From contig JAQCHZ010000022.1 of NCBI GenBank assembly GCA_027618835.1, forward strand, positions 1 through 40,606: a stretch of DNA of 40,606 bases, in the 5' to 3' direction. Positions 1-9,621 of the stretch are shown here, in pieces. Below the pieces are notes generated by a model. It ran no database searches. It worked only from the letters and a program-made list of their open reading frames with translations, and was not told where the DNA came from. Both the position numbers and the translations under genes were made by a program. This DNA is from Chloroflexota bacterium. Lineage in GTDB: Bacteria; Chloroflexota; Dehalococcoidia; Lucifugimonadales; Lucifugimonadaceae. Each line of letters opens with the position of its first letter. Within the stretch, counting starts at the first letter, position 1.

Positions 1-587
1 TTTTCGTCGAGGATGAAGTAGCCGGCAATAAACGCTATTCCAATCGGGATTGTCAGCACCAAGAACAGTGTCTCCCACGAGAAAAACTGCAACCACAGCC
101 CTGCAATAACCGGTCCGATAGCCCCACCAATCGCAACTGAAGTGGTCTGAGCACCGATTGCCTTACCGCGTTCACGCGCCGAAAATACCGATAGCACCAT
201 TGCCGTACCAACCGACTGCCCCATCGAGTTTCCGATGGCGGCCACAACTCGGGCGAGAATCAGTAGCCCAAAGCTTGGAGCCAGAGCGGTAAATACCGAT
301 CCACCAGCGAAAAATACTAGTCCAATCAGGTGAACTTTCTTGCGTCCGATGATGTCGCCGAAGCGACCCATAGGCAACATGAACGCGCTGATAGTCAAAC
401 CTTGAACGATCACGATCCAAGACGCTGAACGAAGTGTTACTCCGAAAGTACCGGCGATCTGCGACAGGGCGATGAAAACCATGCCCATGCTCGCGACCAT
501 CGTGAAGAACGCGATGCCAATCGCCGTGAAGGAAACCCATTTATTGGCAGCTGGAGCGTCGGTCTGGTCGGCTGCGGAGTGGGAGTA
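1..587 (-). CDS. MFS exporter, DHA2/EmrB-like, partial
   Basis: Reading the minus strand gives a continuous hydrophobic protein running off the left edge. It has at least five membrane segments and MFS loop motifs, notably PMGRFGDIIGRKK (motif A) after TM2 and the SARERGKAIG stretch after TM4. This matches the N-terminal half of 14-TM DHA2/EmrB-type drug or metabolite:H+ antiporters in the inner membrane. TM1 begins at WVSFTAIG near position 538. The frame is closed by a TAA at 588-590, and no ATG, GTG or TTG lies between that stop and an ATG at 500 inside TM1. The start is therefore unclear: a lost start, a frameshift or a rare start codon. Substrate unknown. Confidence 0.8.
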
Positions 588-715
588 TTAGCGGCGGCGC
601 TCAAGTAGCGATGCTCGGATTAAATATGTGACCAGAAATTGACATGAGCGTCATACTACTCCCGCTGTGCCTGCACGGCGCATTCGAATACTTGTTCAGA
701 TTGACGAAACCAGCT

Positions 716-1894
716 CTATGTAGCCCGTTCTTCGATCCAATCAAGATCAAATTCGAATCCGAATCCGGGAGCATTCGACGGTACTAAGTAGCCGTCTTTG
801 ATCACGGGCGTCCCCGGCAAAACTACCAACTCTTCCAACGGTACACCCGGAGGTGCGACACCTTCAGATCTCTCGGCCCACATGACCGACGACATGGCGT
901 ACGCGAGGTGTTGCCCGTAGGGATAATTTGTACTGGCGTGCGGAATAACCGTAAGGCCATGAGCCTCGGCCAAATGGCAGATTTTAATTCCAGCCGTCAG
1001 CCCACCAACCCATTGCAAATCAGGCTGGAAAATGTCGACCAGTCCATGGCTTGCAGCATGAGCGAATGGGTGGATCGAGTACCAGTGCTCTCCTGTAGCG
1101 AGAGTCTGGAACGGTATTCGTTGGCGAAGATTGAAGTAGCTGTCCATATCTTCAGGCAGCATGTAATCCTCAAGCCACTTGATTCGATACGGCCTAAGCT
1201 GCTCGGCTAGTCGCACCATGTAGTCGGTGTTCATCGACATCCAGCAATCGACTGCGATTTCGACGTCGGGGCCAACCTGCTCACGAGTCTTGGCAACAAG
1301 TTCTTCCGTTCGGTTCAGTCCTGGAAGACCGGCATCGGGTCCTTCACGTAAGAAGAGTTTCACAGCTTTGAACCCAAGTTCTAAGAACCAGTCGATCGAA
1401 TCATCAGTGGGGTACGAAAGATCGGTGTTGCTGGCGTAGCAGAAGATTTTCTCTTTCTGAGGCCCCCCAATAATTTCGTATACCGGCTTGTTCAGCAGCT
1501 TGCCTTTGAGATCCCACAAGGCATTGTCTACTGCGCTGATTGCAAAGCTAGAAACACCCGCCGTTCCATACGGAGCGGTTGCCTTCTGCATCAAATCCCA
1601 CACACGCTCAGTCGCCATACAGTTCTCACCCTCGATCATCGGGCCAATGTGGTCGTTGATCAGAGGCACAGTGACTCCGCTGTGAAGTGTGAGACCGAAT
1701 CCCCAAGTGCCATCTTCGGCAGTCACGACACACGCTGTGCGTTTCCAGCTGTTGGCCCAGTCGCTGCGCTTCAGCTCGGGATACCGCTGCATCGGGCTAA
1801 CAAAGCCGTTGGTTTCGATCTTCGGGACACGTGGCTTGGTGGTTGCGTGCGGGGTTACATTAACCTCTACAGCTTTGACTGACCTGATCTTCAT
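716..1894 (-). CDS. Enolase-superfamily sugar-acid dehydratase, L-rhamnonate dehydratase-like
   Basis: This is a 392-residue mandelate racemase/muconate lactonizing enzyme family protein of usual length. Metal ligands are visible as D216 (VDCWMS), E242 (KWLEDY) and E269 (TGEHWY), with a catalytic-type His at 319 (VIPHAS) and D287 before QPD. The DCWMS segment and the KWLED strand resemble L-rhamnonate dehydratase (RhmD). That enzyme dehydrates rhamnonate to 2-keto-3-deoxy-rhamnonate using Mg2+. The exact substrate cannot be fixed from sequence. The start ATG has an AGGA about 10 bases upstream. A second family member lies 310 bases upstream on the same strand, and the two may be co-expressed. 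Cytoplasmic. Confidence 0.85.
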   Translation of the reverse strand: MKIRSVKAVEVNVTPHATTKPRVPKIETNGFVSPMQRYPELKRSDWANSWKRTACVVTAEDGTWGFGLTLHSGVTVPLINDHIGPMIEGENCMATERVWDLMQKATAPYGTAGVSSFAISAVDNALWDLKGKLLNKPVYEIIGGPQKEKIFCYASNTDLSYPTDDSIDWFLELGFKAVKLFLREGPDAGLPGLNRTEELVAKTREQVGPDVEIAVDCWMSMNTDYMVRLAEQLRPYRIKWLEDYMLPEDMDSYFNLRQRIPFQTLATGEHWYSIHPFAHAASHGLVDIFQPDLQWVGGLTAGIKICHLAEAHGLTVIPHASTNYPYGQHLAYAMSSVMWAERSEGVAPPGVPLEELVVLPGTPVIKDGYLVPSNAPGFGFEFDLDWIEERAT

Positions 1895-2204
1895 GCGGAG
1901 ATATTCCTGTCTTTATGGCGATTAGCGCCTGCTCTACGAATTTGCAGATGCCAGTTGCACGCCGGACTTTACATGAAGATCGGACCGTTCAGCGGGAATC
2001 GAGAATTATCAGTTGAACGAATATTGATCGGTCGTCATCACTGATTTCCCGAGCGAAGTCATCGGAGTCGAAGGATCCGGTGTGGGGTCGCGTTGCGTTT
2101 GGGCGACAACACAAACCACCACCTAAGTCCCATCCACTCCGCTTCTCTGCGGTCAGCAAGCACGTTTTTAGTCTGTGACTTGCGCCGGTACCTTGAACTC
2201 GAGT
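1895..2204. other. Intergenic gap, no gene seen
   Basis: These 310 bases lie between two enolase-superfamily genes on the minus strand. I see no convincing reading frame, RNA gene or terminator. The stretch probably holds leader and promoter sequence for the gene at 716-1894. Confidence 0.5.
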
Positions 2205-3365
2205 TTAGTCGAGGTCCCCATGGAACTGTTCGTCGGAATTAGCGCGCATGAAGTCCATGTTCATCTCGATCCCTAGACCCGGTGCATCCGGCAAGTGCAG
2301 TTGACCTCGTCGAACGTCGAGCGGGGTCTGAATGAAGTTGTCGTATGCGACTAAACGGTGACGAGCTGTTTCGAGTTTGTAAAAGTTCGGCACGGTCATC
2401 ATCACGTGTGCACCGGCGAGAACGTTAATAGGACCGCTAGCGTCGTGCGGCGCAATCGGAACGTAGTACGCCTCTGCCATGGTCGAAATCTTCTTGAGCT
2501 CTGAGATACCACCAGTCCAAGTCACGTCCGGCTCAAGGAAGTCGGCTAGGTGCTGTTCGAGAATCGCTGTGAACTCCCAGCGAGTGTGAAGACGTTCACC
2601 AACTGAAATAGGCAAGTCGATTTGGTCACGGACGTTCTTAAGAGCCTGTGTGCTTTCTACCGGCACAGGCTCTTCCCACCAGTGAATGTTTGACGGAGCG
2701 ACGCTTCTCGCAAGGCGCACGCTAGTCGGCACGTCGAATCGACCGTGGGCGTCGATCATCAGTTCCATTTCTGGACCAGCGCCTTCACGGATGGCAGCGG
2801 TGATTTCGTTCGCCTCGGCTTCACCCTTGTAGGTCATTCCACCATTCAGGTAGCCGTTGTTCTCTTCCTGCATATGTGGGTAAGGATCGAACTTCATTCC
2901 CTCGTGACCCGAGTCAGCGATCTCTTTCGCCTGTCGCTTCGCCTCATCCGGACCAATGTTTGGGTCTGGGTGAGTGTAAAGAGCGATCGTCTCTCGAACC
3001 GGGCCGCCAAGTAGTTCAAAAACCGGCTGGTTCATTGCCTTACCGCGAATGTCCCAAAGAGCAATATCGATACCGCTAATCGCGTTGGTAGCGGCGCCAC
3101 GAGAACCCATGTAGGTAAACCTGCGGAAGATCTTGTTCCAAATTTTTTCGATGTGGAACGGGTTCTCCCCAACCACCAATGGGTCGATCTGCTGGAGCAC
3201 TGCACAAACAGCGCGGTTTGCCACCGGATGAGTCGTTGTTACCTCACCCCAGCCGGTAATTCCTTCGTCGGTCTGCACTTCCACAAAGATGTACTCGCCC
3301 TGCCGGCCGAAGTTGTACGCGGCTGTAGCGAGAAGTAGCCAAGGGGTGACTTTGGTAATTTTCAT
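2205..3365 (-). CDS. Enolase-superfamily dehydratase, D-galactonate dehydratase-like
   Basis: This 386-residue protein has the N-terminal capping domain (starting MKITKVTPW) and a C-terminal barrel. Barrel ligands are D205 with H207 (IDAHGRF), the WWEEP glutamate (about 231), E257 (SVGERL) and H307 (APHDASGP). Family members abstract a proton alpha to a carboxylate. The DxHGR, GER and APH pattern is that of DgoD-type sugar-acid dehydratases. The segment GMKFDP replaces a classic KxK motif, so racemase chemistry is unlikely. It is divergent from the monooxygenase gene at 3505, with a shared promoter region of about 140 bases. Substrate not determinable. Confidence 0.85.
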   Translation of the reverse strand: MKITKVTPWLLLATAAYNFGRQGEYIFVEVQTDEGITGWGEVTTTHPVANRAVCAVLQQIDPLVVGENPFHIEKIWNKIFRRFTYMGSRGAATNAISGIDIALWDIRGKAMNQPVFELLGGPVRETIALYTHPDPNIGPDEAKRQAKEIADSGHEGMKFDPYPHMQEENNGYLNGGMTYKGEAEANEITAAIREGAGPEMELMIDAHGRFDVPTSVRLARSVAPSNIHWWEEPVPVESTQALKNVRDQIDLPISVGERLHTRWEFTAILEQHLADFLEPDVTWTGGISELKKISTMAEAYYVPIAPHDASGPINVLAGAHVMMTVPNFYKLETARHRLVAYDNFIQTPLDVRRGQLHLPDAPGLGIEMNMDFMRANSDEQFHGDLD

Positions 3366-3504
3366 GGAAGATACTTTTCCGATTCAGGCCCAAGAATAAG
3401 TAGCGGGAAGTAGAGCCACGCTAATTTGCCAACAAGTTTCACAGTGATTCGAATCGTTCACAAGTCGTCGCCTACGATATCGGTCTCTTATTCACGAAAA
3501 GTTT

Positions 3505-4875
3505 ATGAGTTACGGGCTGCGAAGGTCGCTAACAGCTAATATCATCGTCGCTTCCGTGGACGGCATCCGAAATGGATTTATGCCTCCAGCCAAAGATTAC
3601 GCAGTTAAGGAACCTCAGCACTTGTCGTCGAACCCAACTGATTCACACAATATTGTGATCATCGGAGCCGGACCTGCTGGACTATCGACGAGTTATTTCC
3701 TCAAGCAGCAAAACATCGACCACATCGTTCTCGAACGAGGAAACGTCGGCAACACTTGGGATGTTGAGCGGTGGGATGGGTTCTATCTTGTAAATCCGAA
3801 CTGGGCTGTTCGACTTCCCGGATTCCACTACGTTGGTACCGAACTCGAAGGCTATCTTTCGAAGCTAGAAACGATTCAGTATTTGCAGGACTACGCCGCC
3901 CATTTCGACTCCCCGGTTCGCACTGGGGTTGAAGTTGAATCGCTGGAACAATTTTCTTCCGGATACCAACTACATCTAGCCAACGGAGATGTGATCGAAG
4001 CTCGGTGCGTGGTGATTGCGACCGGGGCGTTCGGTATTCCAAAACGTCCAGACTTCAGTGATCAACTCAGCGACTCGTTCAACCAGATGCACTCCGCAAA
4101 TTACAAAAATCCCGAGGCACTTAACGACGGGGCAGTGCTGGTTGTCGGGTCGGGTCAGTCAGGTGCTCAGATCGCTGAAGAGCTACATGACGCTGGAAAG
4201 ACGGTATACCTATCGGTTGGCAACGCCGGTCGCCGTCCACGTCGATATCGCGGCCGGGACTCGTCGTGGTGGAACTACACAATGGGCGGTTTCGACAAGA
4301 CGGTCGAAAATGTCGATTCAGTAGACGACGCTCGGTACGGCTCGTCGTCTCACACCAGTGGCGCCCGTGGTGGTCACAATATTTACTTGCGCCAAATGGC
4401 GAAAACCGGTGTGACGTTAGTTGGCCCGGTCACTGGCGGCAAAGGCGATGTTATTTCGCTACGAACCGATCTCCAAAAGATTTTGAAAGCGGTCGATGAC
4501 CACCCGATCAAGTGGAAACAGAACGTCGACGCTTACGTCGAAAAGCACGGAATTCAAGTTCCGTTAGACGACGTGGTCGATCCACCGGACATCTCCGACT
4601 GGCCAAAGGGCGATGCGCCGAGCGAGCTGGATCTTGCAGCGGCAGGAATCACGACGATCATCTGGTCGACCGGATTTAAATACAACTTCGACTGGATCAA
4701 GTTGCCGATCACCGGTGAGCACAACTATCCGATTCAACAGCGTGGAGTGACCGAGTATCCGGGTTTGTACTTCATGGGTATCCAGTGGATGTACGGATCA
4801 AAATCGGCCCAATTCATCGGCGTTGGCGAAGACGCCGAGTACGTCGCTGGGCACATAGCCGACAATTTTTCGTAG
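3505..4875 (+). CDS. FAD-dependent flavin monooxygenase-like oxidoreductase
   Basis: This is a flavoprotein of the FMO/CzcO type. An FAD-binding Rossmann motif GAGPAGLS lies at about 54-61 and an NAD(P)-binding motif VVGSGQSGAQ at about 213-222. An ATG motif (VVIATGAFG) sits between them. Family members use NAD(P)H and O2 to oxygenate small organics or to oxidise substrates. The sequence RWDGFYLVNPNW resembles the MSMEG_0569-type subgroup. ATG at 3505 gives 456 residues; an in-frame ATG at 3580 (MPPAKD) would remove 25 non-conserved residues and is a reasonable alternative. It ends at a terminator shared with the convergent MMPL gene. Flavin monooxygenase expansions are characteristic of SAR202 genomes. 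Confidence 0.85.
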   Translation: MSYGLRRSLTANIIVASVDGIRNGFMPPAKDYAVKEPQHLSSNPTDSHNIVIIGAGPAGLSTSYFLKQQNIDHIVLERGNVGNTWDVERWDGFYLVNPNWAVRLPGFHYVGTELEGYLSKLETIQYLQDYAAHFDSPVRTGVEVESLEQFSSGYQLHLANGDVIEARCVVIATGAFGIPKRPDFSDQLSDSFNQMHSANYKNPEALNDGAVLVVGSGQSGAQIAEELHDAGKTVYLSVGNAGRRPRRYRGRDSSWWNYTMGGFDKTVENVDSVDDARYGSSSHTSGARGGHNIYLRQMAKTGVTLVGPVTGGKGDVISLRTDLQKILKAVDDHPIKWKQNVDAYVEKHGIQVPLDDVVDPPDISDWPKGDAPSELDLAAAGITTIIWSTGFKYNFDWIKLPITGEHNYPIQQRGVTEYPGLYFMGIQWMYGSKSAQFIGVGEDAEYVAGHIADNFS

Positions 4876-4990
4876 TCGTGCGGATCGGAATGAGCCCACA
4901 CCAGATACCTCGACGACCTCGGGAAATCTAATCGTTGCTGATCTGGGATCTCGCAAGCCAATACCACAACGTTTTGCTCTTTTAAACAAA

Positions 4991-5026
4991 AACCGCCCGT
5001 AGCCAATTAAATGACCACGGGCGGTT
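4991..5026. terminator. Bidirectional rho-independent terminator
   Basis: A perfect 10-base inverted repeat, AACCGCCCGT at 4991-5000 and ACGGGCGGTT at 5017-5026, encloses a 16-base loop. T-rich sequence follows on the plus strand and A-rich sequence precedes it. It sits between the convergent monooxygenase and MMPL genes and can serve both. Confidence 0.85.
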
Positions 5027-5049
5027 GTTATTTCGTTTTCTATTATTCG

Positions 5050-7497
5050 CTAATCATTCACGTCAGGCGCAGCAATCTGAGCTTGTGGATGAATAATCAT
5101 GGTTTCCCGCGTAGGAATCGCTGGCGAATGTCCTTCGATCGAGATGTTTGGAATCCATTCAAGCCAGCTTGGCAAGTACCAAGCATGTCGACCCAAAATC
5201 CTCATCACACTCGGTACCAATAACGATCGAACGATCGTTGCATCAATCAAAACTGCTGCCCCAAGACCAAATCCCAACGATTGGAAGAAGGCGATGTCAC
5301 CAAGGGCGAATCCACCGAATACCGCAACCATGATCAACGCAGCACCAGTGATGATGCTTGCCGTCTTTCGAAGACCAAACGCCACCGATTCAGACGCGAG
5401 ACCCGTTTGGTCGTAGCGTTCCTTGATTCGACTCAACATGAACACGTGGTAGTCCATAGACAGACCGAACAAGATGCTGAACATGAACAACGGTAACCAG
5501 AATTCGACCTGATCGACCTGTTCAAATCCGAACAAGTCGATTAGGAAGCCCTTCTGGAATACGAGAACCACGAGTCCATATGCTGCCCCCACCGAGAGTA
5601 GGTTCATTATGATCGATGCGATTGAAATCGTGATCGACCTAAACGCGAGCAACAGCAGTAAGAAGCTCAGGCTCAGAACTGAAGCGAACACAATAGGCAG
5701 GTATTCATCAGTAATCTGCACCGAGTCAACAACCTCGGCCGGTCCGCCACCCACCAGCGCTTCATAAGAATCGGCAGGTACGTCTGAGAAAGCATCTGGA
5801 ATTATTGTCGAACGTAGATCACGAATAGTGCCTAACGCTTCCTGACCTTGAGGGTCACCAGGAATTGACGATCTTAGAACGGCAAGTCTCTCCGCAGCTT
5901 CGATTCGAACGTCAGGAGCTGGAAGTCCTGCATCGTCGACCATCGACAACTCGAGTGCAGCCAAAGCGCTGGCTATTGGCTCTGAACCGACGTCACCGTC
6001 GATAACAATAACTGCCTGTGCGTCAGAGCCAAACCCGAACTTGTCATCAAGCGTTTGAAATCCGATTTTTGCCGGAATTTCGTCGGGCAGTACAGAAATC
6101 CCGCTCGTTCCCTTTTCGAGATCGAAATAGAAGTAACCAAGTATGAGCAATATCGTGGTGGCAACGATTAGGCTGATCCACGGTCGGCGCATTACGTTCA
6201 CAGTAATCGTGTTCCATACGCCCGACTCAGCTTCTGGGTCAGTAGGTGTTTCGTCGCCATATATCGATGAAAGATTGAAGTTGCTGAAACGACGAATCAA
6301 TGCCAACACAAGAAGAATCAACATAACGCCGCCGGACACCATGATGACGTTGGGTCCAAAACCGGCGCTCAACGACAGAATAACAACTCCGACAATGAAC
6401 AGCCCGGCGGTAATTGGAAGTGGTGCCTTTATGGCTTGTACCTTGTCGCCCAGAATTCCGATAATTGCAGGTAGCAACGTAATACCGACGATCACTGCAA
6501 CGAATACAACAAGAATTGATCCGATACCGAACGCCTGGAACGTTCGCTCTGGAATGAGCAACATTCCGAGCATTGCCAACACCACTGTTAGCCCACTGAA
6601 TACAACTGCGCGTCCGGCAGTTCCCCCAGCTGCTTCGATAGCGGCCTGCTTATCTAACCCACGTTCACGTTCTTCTTTGTAGCGAGACAGGATGAACAAC
6701 GAGTAGTCGATACCGACTGCCAATCCCATCATCGAAATAATGTTCGGCACGAACTCGTTGAGTTCCATGAATTGACCGACAATGGAGGTCATACCGATGG
6801 CTGTGAAAATCGCAGCAACTGCGAGAATAATTGGAATAAATGCCGAAACTACAGACCCGAATACCAGCGCCAAAATGATGAGAGCGATCGCAATACCAAT
6901 CGTTTCACCGGTTACAAGATCGCTCTCTGCCAATTCGCTGAAGGTGTGTTCTATGGAGGCATTACCCACCATATAGACCTCGAATTGGCCGTCGGTAAAT
7001 TCTTCAGTGACATGCAATAGCGTGGTAATTTCACCAGCGCTCGCATCAAGCACGTCTATCGTAGTTAAGAGGGTCGTGCCATCATCGGACACCCTTCCCT
7101 CATAGTCGGTGAATTTTCCGACCATCACTTCGACACCGTCTGCTGTTTGAGCCGCTTCGAGCGCATCTCCGAATTCGTATACCCGTTGGTCGAATGCTGC
7201 ATCGCCCGGCTTTAAGCCATCTGCGAAGATCAGAACAAACTCATCTGAAGTTGCAGGGCCTGTTTCCTCTTCGGCCTGCTCGTTCTTGCCATCAACTTCG
7301 TCAAAACGTTCACTGATGAGCATTTGAGCTCGCTCGTACTCAAGAACCTTGGTCGGACCTTGGTCACCGTCTAAGGCACTTTCGAGCATGGTATTGGCCA
7401 GAGCACCGGCAGCAACAAGAACAACAATCCACCCAGCTACGACCCACCACGGACGACGCCCGCTAAAGCTCGATATTCCTTCACCAGAAACTCTCAT
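5050..7497 (-). CDS. MMPL/RND-family membrane transporter
   Basis: This is a large inner-membrane protein of about 815 residues with the duplicated MMPL layout: TM1, a soluble domain, five TMs, then the same again. Each half has the family signature after its second-repeat helices: GIDYSLFILSRYKEE near residue 262 and GLSMDYHVFMLSRIKE near 700. MMPL proteins export lipids, siderophores or hydrophobic compounds using the proton gradient. I place the start at 7497 because GGGAG lies four bases upstream of that ATG and TM1 begins shortly after (RRPWWVVAGW). A longer frame reaches 7608, but its extra 37 residues are non-conserved and lack a ribosome site. Cargo is unknown, and no lipid-synthesis neighbour points to one. 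Confidence 0.9.
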   Translation of the reverse strand: MRVSGEGISSFSGRRPWWVVAGWIVVLVAAGALANTMLESALDGDQGPTKVLEYERAQMLISERFDEVDGKNEQAEEETGPATSDEFVLIFADGLKPGDAAFDQRVYEFGDALEAAQTADGVEVMVGKFTDYEGRVSDDGTTLLTTIDVLDASAGEITTLLHVTEEFTDGQFEVYMVGNASIEHTFSELAESDLVTGETIGIAIALIILALVFGSVVSAFIPIILAVAAIFTAIGMTSIVGQFMELNEFVPNIISMMGLAVGIDYSLFILSRYKEERERGLDKQAAIEAAGGTAGRAVVFSGLTVVLAMLGMLLIPERTFQAFGIGSILVVFVAVIVGITLLPAIIGILGDKVQAIKAPLPITAGLFIVGVVILSLSAGFGPNVIMVSGGVMLILLVLALIRRFSNFNLSSIYGDETPTDPEAESGVWNTITVNVMRRPWISLIVATTILLILGYFYFDLEKGTSGISVLPDEIPAKIGFQTLDDKFGFGSDAQAVIVIDGDVGSEPIASALAALELSMVDDAGLPAPDVRIEAAERLAVLRSSIPGDPQGQEALGTIRDLRSTIIPDAFSDVPADSYEALVGGGPAEVVDSVQITDEYLPIVFASVLSLSFLLLLLAFRSITISIASIIMNLLSVGAAYGLVVLVFQKGFLIDLFGFEQVDQVEFWLPLFMFSILFGLSMDYHVFMLSRIKERYDQTGLASESVAFGLRKTASIITGAALIMVAVFGGFALGDIAFFQSLGFGLGAAVLIDATIVRSLLVPSVMRILGRHAWYLPSWLEWIPNISIEGHSPAIPTRETMIIHPQAQIAAPDVND

Positions 7498-7677
7498 TTT
7501 GCTCCCGACTGCATTTGAAAATGCAGTGTTGCATGCATGCGATTGGATAAAAAATCCAGCATTCAACTCTGAACTGCTCACACCACAATGTCGAGTATTG
7601 ACTCGCATATTCAGTGTTGAGTCGGGTATTTCCCGGTTAGTTGCTGGTTTGATAGCGCATGTAATTGCAGATTTATG

Positions 7678-7741
7678 AATCTAGATTGAATCCCCACCAA
7701 TGGGTATTTTCTAGTTGAATACAATCTTGATTAGTGATCAA
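7678..7741. promoter_or_regulatory. Divergent promoter region with two small palindromes
   Basis: Between the divergent MMPL and MFS genes there is a perfect 10-base palindrome AATCTAGATT (7678-7687). A 5-5-5 inverted repeat, TTGAT then ATCAA, lies at 7727-7741. Both are short and could be operators or chance. Confidence 0.2.
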
Positions 7742-7789
7742 ACATACTCTTCAGAACCATTTTTTCGCTGACAGTGAGAGTTACAATTT

Positions 7790-9106
7790 TTGGTCGTGCC
7801 ACCAACGACCGATTCCCTCGCAACTTCTCTACCCCGCGTAGCTAGAACCCCCTTTTACTACGGCTGGGTTGTACTTGTAATAGCAGCACTTGGCAGTTTT
7901 GCTTCGGGACCTGGGCAAACGTTCACTTTCTCGGTTTTCCAGAATTCGTTTATCGGGGATTTGGCTATTTCATCGACCTCTGTATCGACTCTTTACTTGT
8001 TCGGTTCGCTCACTGCTGCAGGCCTGATTATTTTTATTGGCCGCAGCCTCGACAAATACGGGCCACGCCGAATGATGGTATTCGCAGTGGTGTGCCTCGG
8101 ACTCGGGGCACTGTGGCTGTCGCAAGTAAATTCCGCTTGGCAGCTGTTCGTCGGATTCGCCATCATGCGAACCATGGGTCAAGGCGCATTGAGCCTAATC
8201 CCTGCAACGATGGTCAGCGTGTGGTTCGTACGAAAACGCCCTTTTGCGCTCGCCCTAATGGCACTCGGCGTTGCAACTGCCAGCGGTGTCTACCCGTTCT
8301 ATGGAGCAACGCTGATCGATGAATTTGGCTGGCGCACTGCCTGGATAGTGATCGCTATCACCGGGTGGGTGTTGTTGATCGTTCCGGCGATCGTGTTCAT
8401 CAGATCAAGCCCTGAATCAATCGGGCTCAAGCCTGATGGCGATAAAGACGAACCCGATGATGCGTCATCCAAATCGAAGAAGAATCCCGAGCAGATCGAA
8501 CACACTTGGACCGTCAAGCAGGCGGTTCGATCTCGCATGATGTGGTTGTTGGTTTTCGCTGGCTCGGCGCAGTCTTTGGTTGGAACAGGCGTGGCATTCC
8601 AACAAGTCTCGATCATGACTTCTAAGGGTCTTAGCATCGGAGCAGCTGCCGGAGTATTCGGCATCATGGCTCCGTCTGCGATAGCCGGTCAGTTCATCGC
8701 TGGCTATCTAGCAACCAGAATGCCAGTGCGATATCTAATGGCCGTAGGTCAGCTCGGACTGGTCGTCGCAATGATCATGTTGCTGCGTACTGACCAACTT
8801 TGGCAGGCTTATGCATACGGGGTGGTACTCGGACTAAATCAGGGATTCCTGATGAATCTTAATCAGGTTGTTTGGCCTGCCTACTTTGGTCGTAAGCATT
8901 TGGGCAGCATCAAAGGCGTCGCCAACTTCGGGATGATGGCTTCAGCCGCTCTTGGGCCGCTACCGCTCGCTCTGTCTATCGACCAAACAGGTTCGTACAC
9001 ACTCGGACTCTACGGATATATGGTGCTTCCACCGTTGTGTGGAATCGCAGCCCTATTCGCAGGAAATCCACGACCGGCACCTCGACATATTCTGTCGAGA
9101 AGGTAA
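7790..9106 (+). CDS. MFS transporter, oxalate/monocarboxylate-like
   Basis: This 438-residue protein has 12 predicted membrane helices. The N-terminal pattern YYGWVVLVIAALGSFASGPGQTF and the loop GRSLDKYGPRRMM (motif A) are typical of MFS carriers of the OxlT/monocarboxylate (MCT-like) branch. A charged, Lys/Asp-rich cytoplasmic loop lies between helices 6 and 7 (about 215-240). It acts in the inner membrane, and a small organic-acid substrate is likely from the family. The first start candidate is TTG at 7790, with GTG at 7796 as alternative; only a weak GAGAG precedes them. It is divergent from the MMPL gene. Confidence 0.85.
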   Translation: MVVPPTTDSLATSLPRVARTPFYYGWVVLVIAALGSFASGPGQTFTFSVFQNSFIGDLAISSTSVSTLYLFGSLTAAGLIIFIGRSLDKYGPRRMMVFAVVCLGLGALWLSQVNSAWQLFVGFAIMRTMGQGALSLIPATMVSVWFVRKRPFALALMALGVATASGVYPFYGATLIDEFGWRTAWIVIAITGWVLLIVPAIVFIRSSPESIGLKPDGDKDEPDDASSKSKKNPEQIEHTWTVKQAVRSRMMWLLVFAGSAQSLVGTGVAFQQVSIMTSKGLSIGAAAGVFGIMAPSAIAGQFIAGYLATRMPVRYLMAVGQLGLVVAMIMLLRTDQLWQAYAYGVVLGLNQGFLMNLNQVVWPAYFGRKHLGSIKGVANFGMMASAALGPLPLALSIDQTGSYTLGLYGYMVLPPLCGIAALFAGNPRPAPRHILSRR

Positions 9107-9130
9107 TTTTCAGGATAGATCGATACCGAC

Positions 9131-9541
9131 TTACGTCTGGTCGGCTAGAACTGTCACAAGTGTCGAATTGTTCGGTGTCCCGGTGTAGTGCTCTTTTCCG
9201 GTCGTATCTTCCAGCAGAAGTAACGAACCGGTGCCGAAGACCCTGACTTCACCATCGGAAACTTCGCCGGTGAAGTCTCCGGTCAGAATCGACATGAATT
9301 GACGTTTCCGGCTTGTATGCCACTTGCCGTCCCGTCCCGTTGGCGCTTGGAAGAACTGCACTCCAGTGTCAGCTTGAGCACCTCCAACGAATACTGGAGG
9401 CGCAGGAGGAGCAAAGTCGACGAGTTCAAGATCTACAGAAACGTCTTCCAAATGAGACTCACCATCTTCATCAGCGTAGAGGCGCACATATGTGAATTTT
9501 GACATCGGTGCATCATACATTTCACGTATTTGTGAGTCCAT
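9131..9541 (-). CDS. Cupin-domain protein
   Basis: This small 136-residue protein has a single cupin-like beta-barrel pattern. WHTSRKRQFMSILTGDF supplies the first cupin motif, and GEVRVFGTGSLLLLEDTTGKEH supplies the second, with its Gly, Glu and His positions. Cupins of this size are metal-dependent dioxygenases, isomerases or ligand binders; the function cannot be specified. AGGGGAG sits just upstream of the ATG at 9541. An in-frame ATG at 9505 begins the conserved part (MSKFTYVRLY) but lacks a ribosome site. It is convergent with the MFS gene at 9106. Confidence 0.75.
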   Translation of the reverse strand: MDSQIREMYDAPMSKFTYVRLYADEDGESHLEDVSVDLELVDFAPPAPPVFVGGAQADTGVQFFQAPTGRDGKWHTSRKRQFMSILTGDFTGEVSDGEVRVFGTGSLLLLEDTTGKEHYTGTPNNSTLVTVLADQT

Positions 9542-9621
9542 CTGCTCCCCTGCTGCTGTAAAGTTCGCCGAAGTTTTGAGTTTTACTTTCGCAAATAATG
9601 AATTGAAAGCTGTTTGACCAA

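Noticed and set aside
6143..6682. Plus-strand open frame of 179 codons inside the MMPL gene
   Set aside because: It is a Thr/Pro/Ile-rich shadow of the opposite strand with no family features, and the MMPL signatures on the minus strand are unambiguous.
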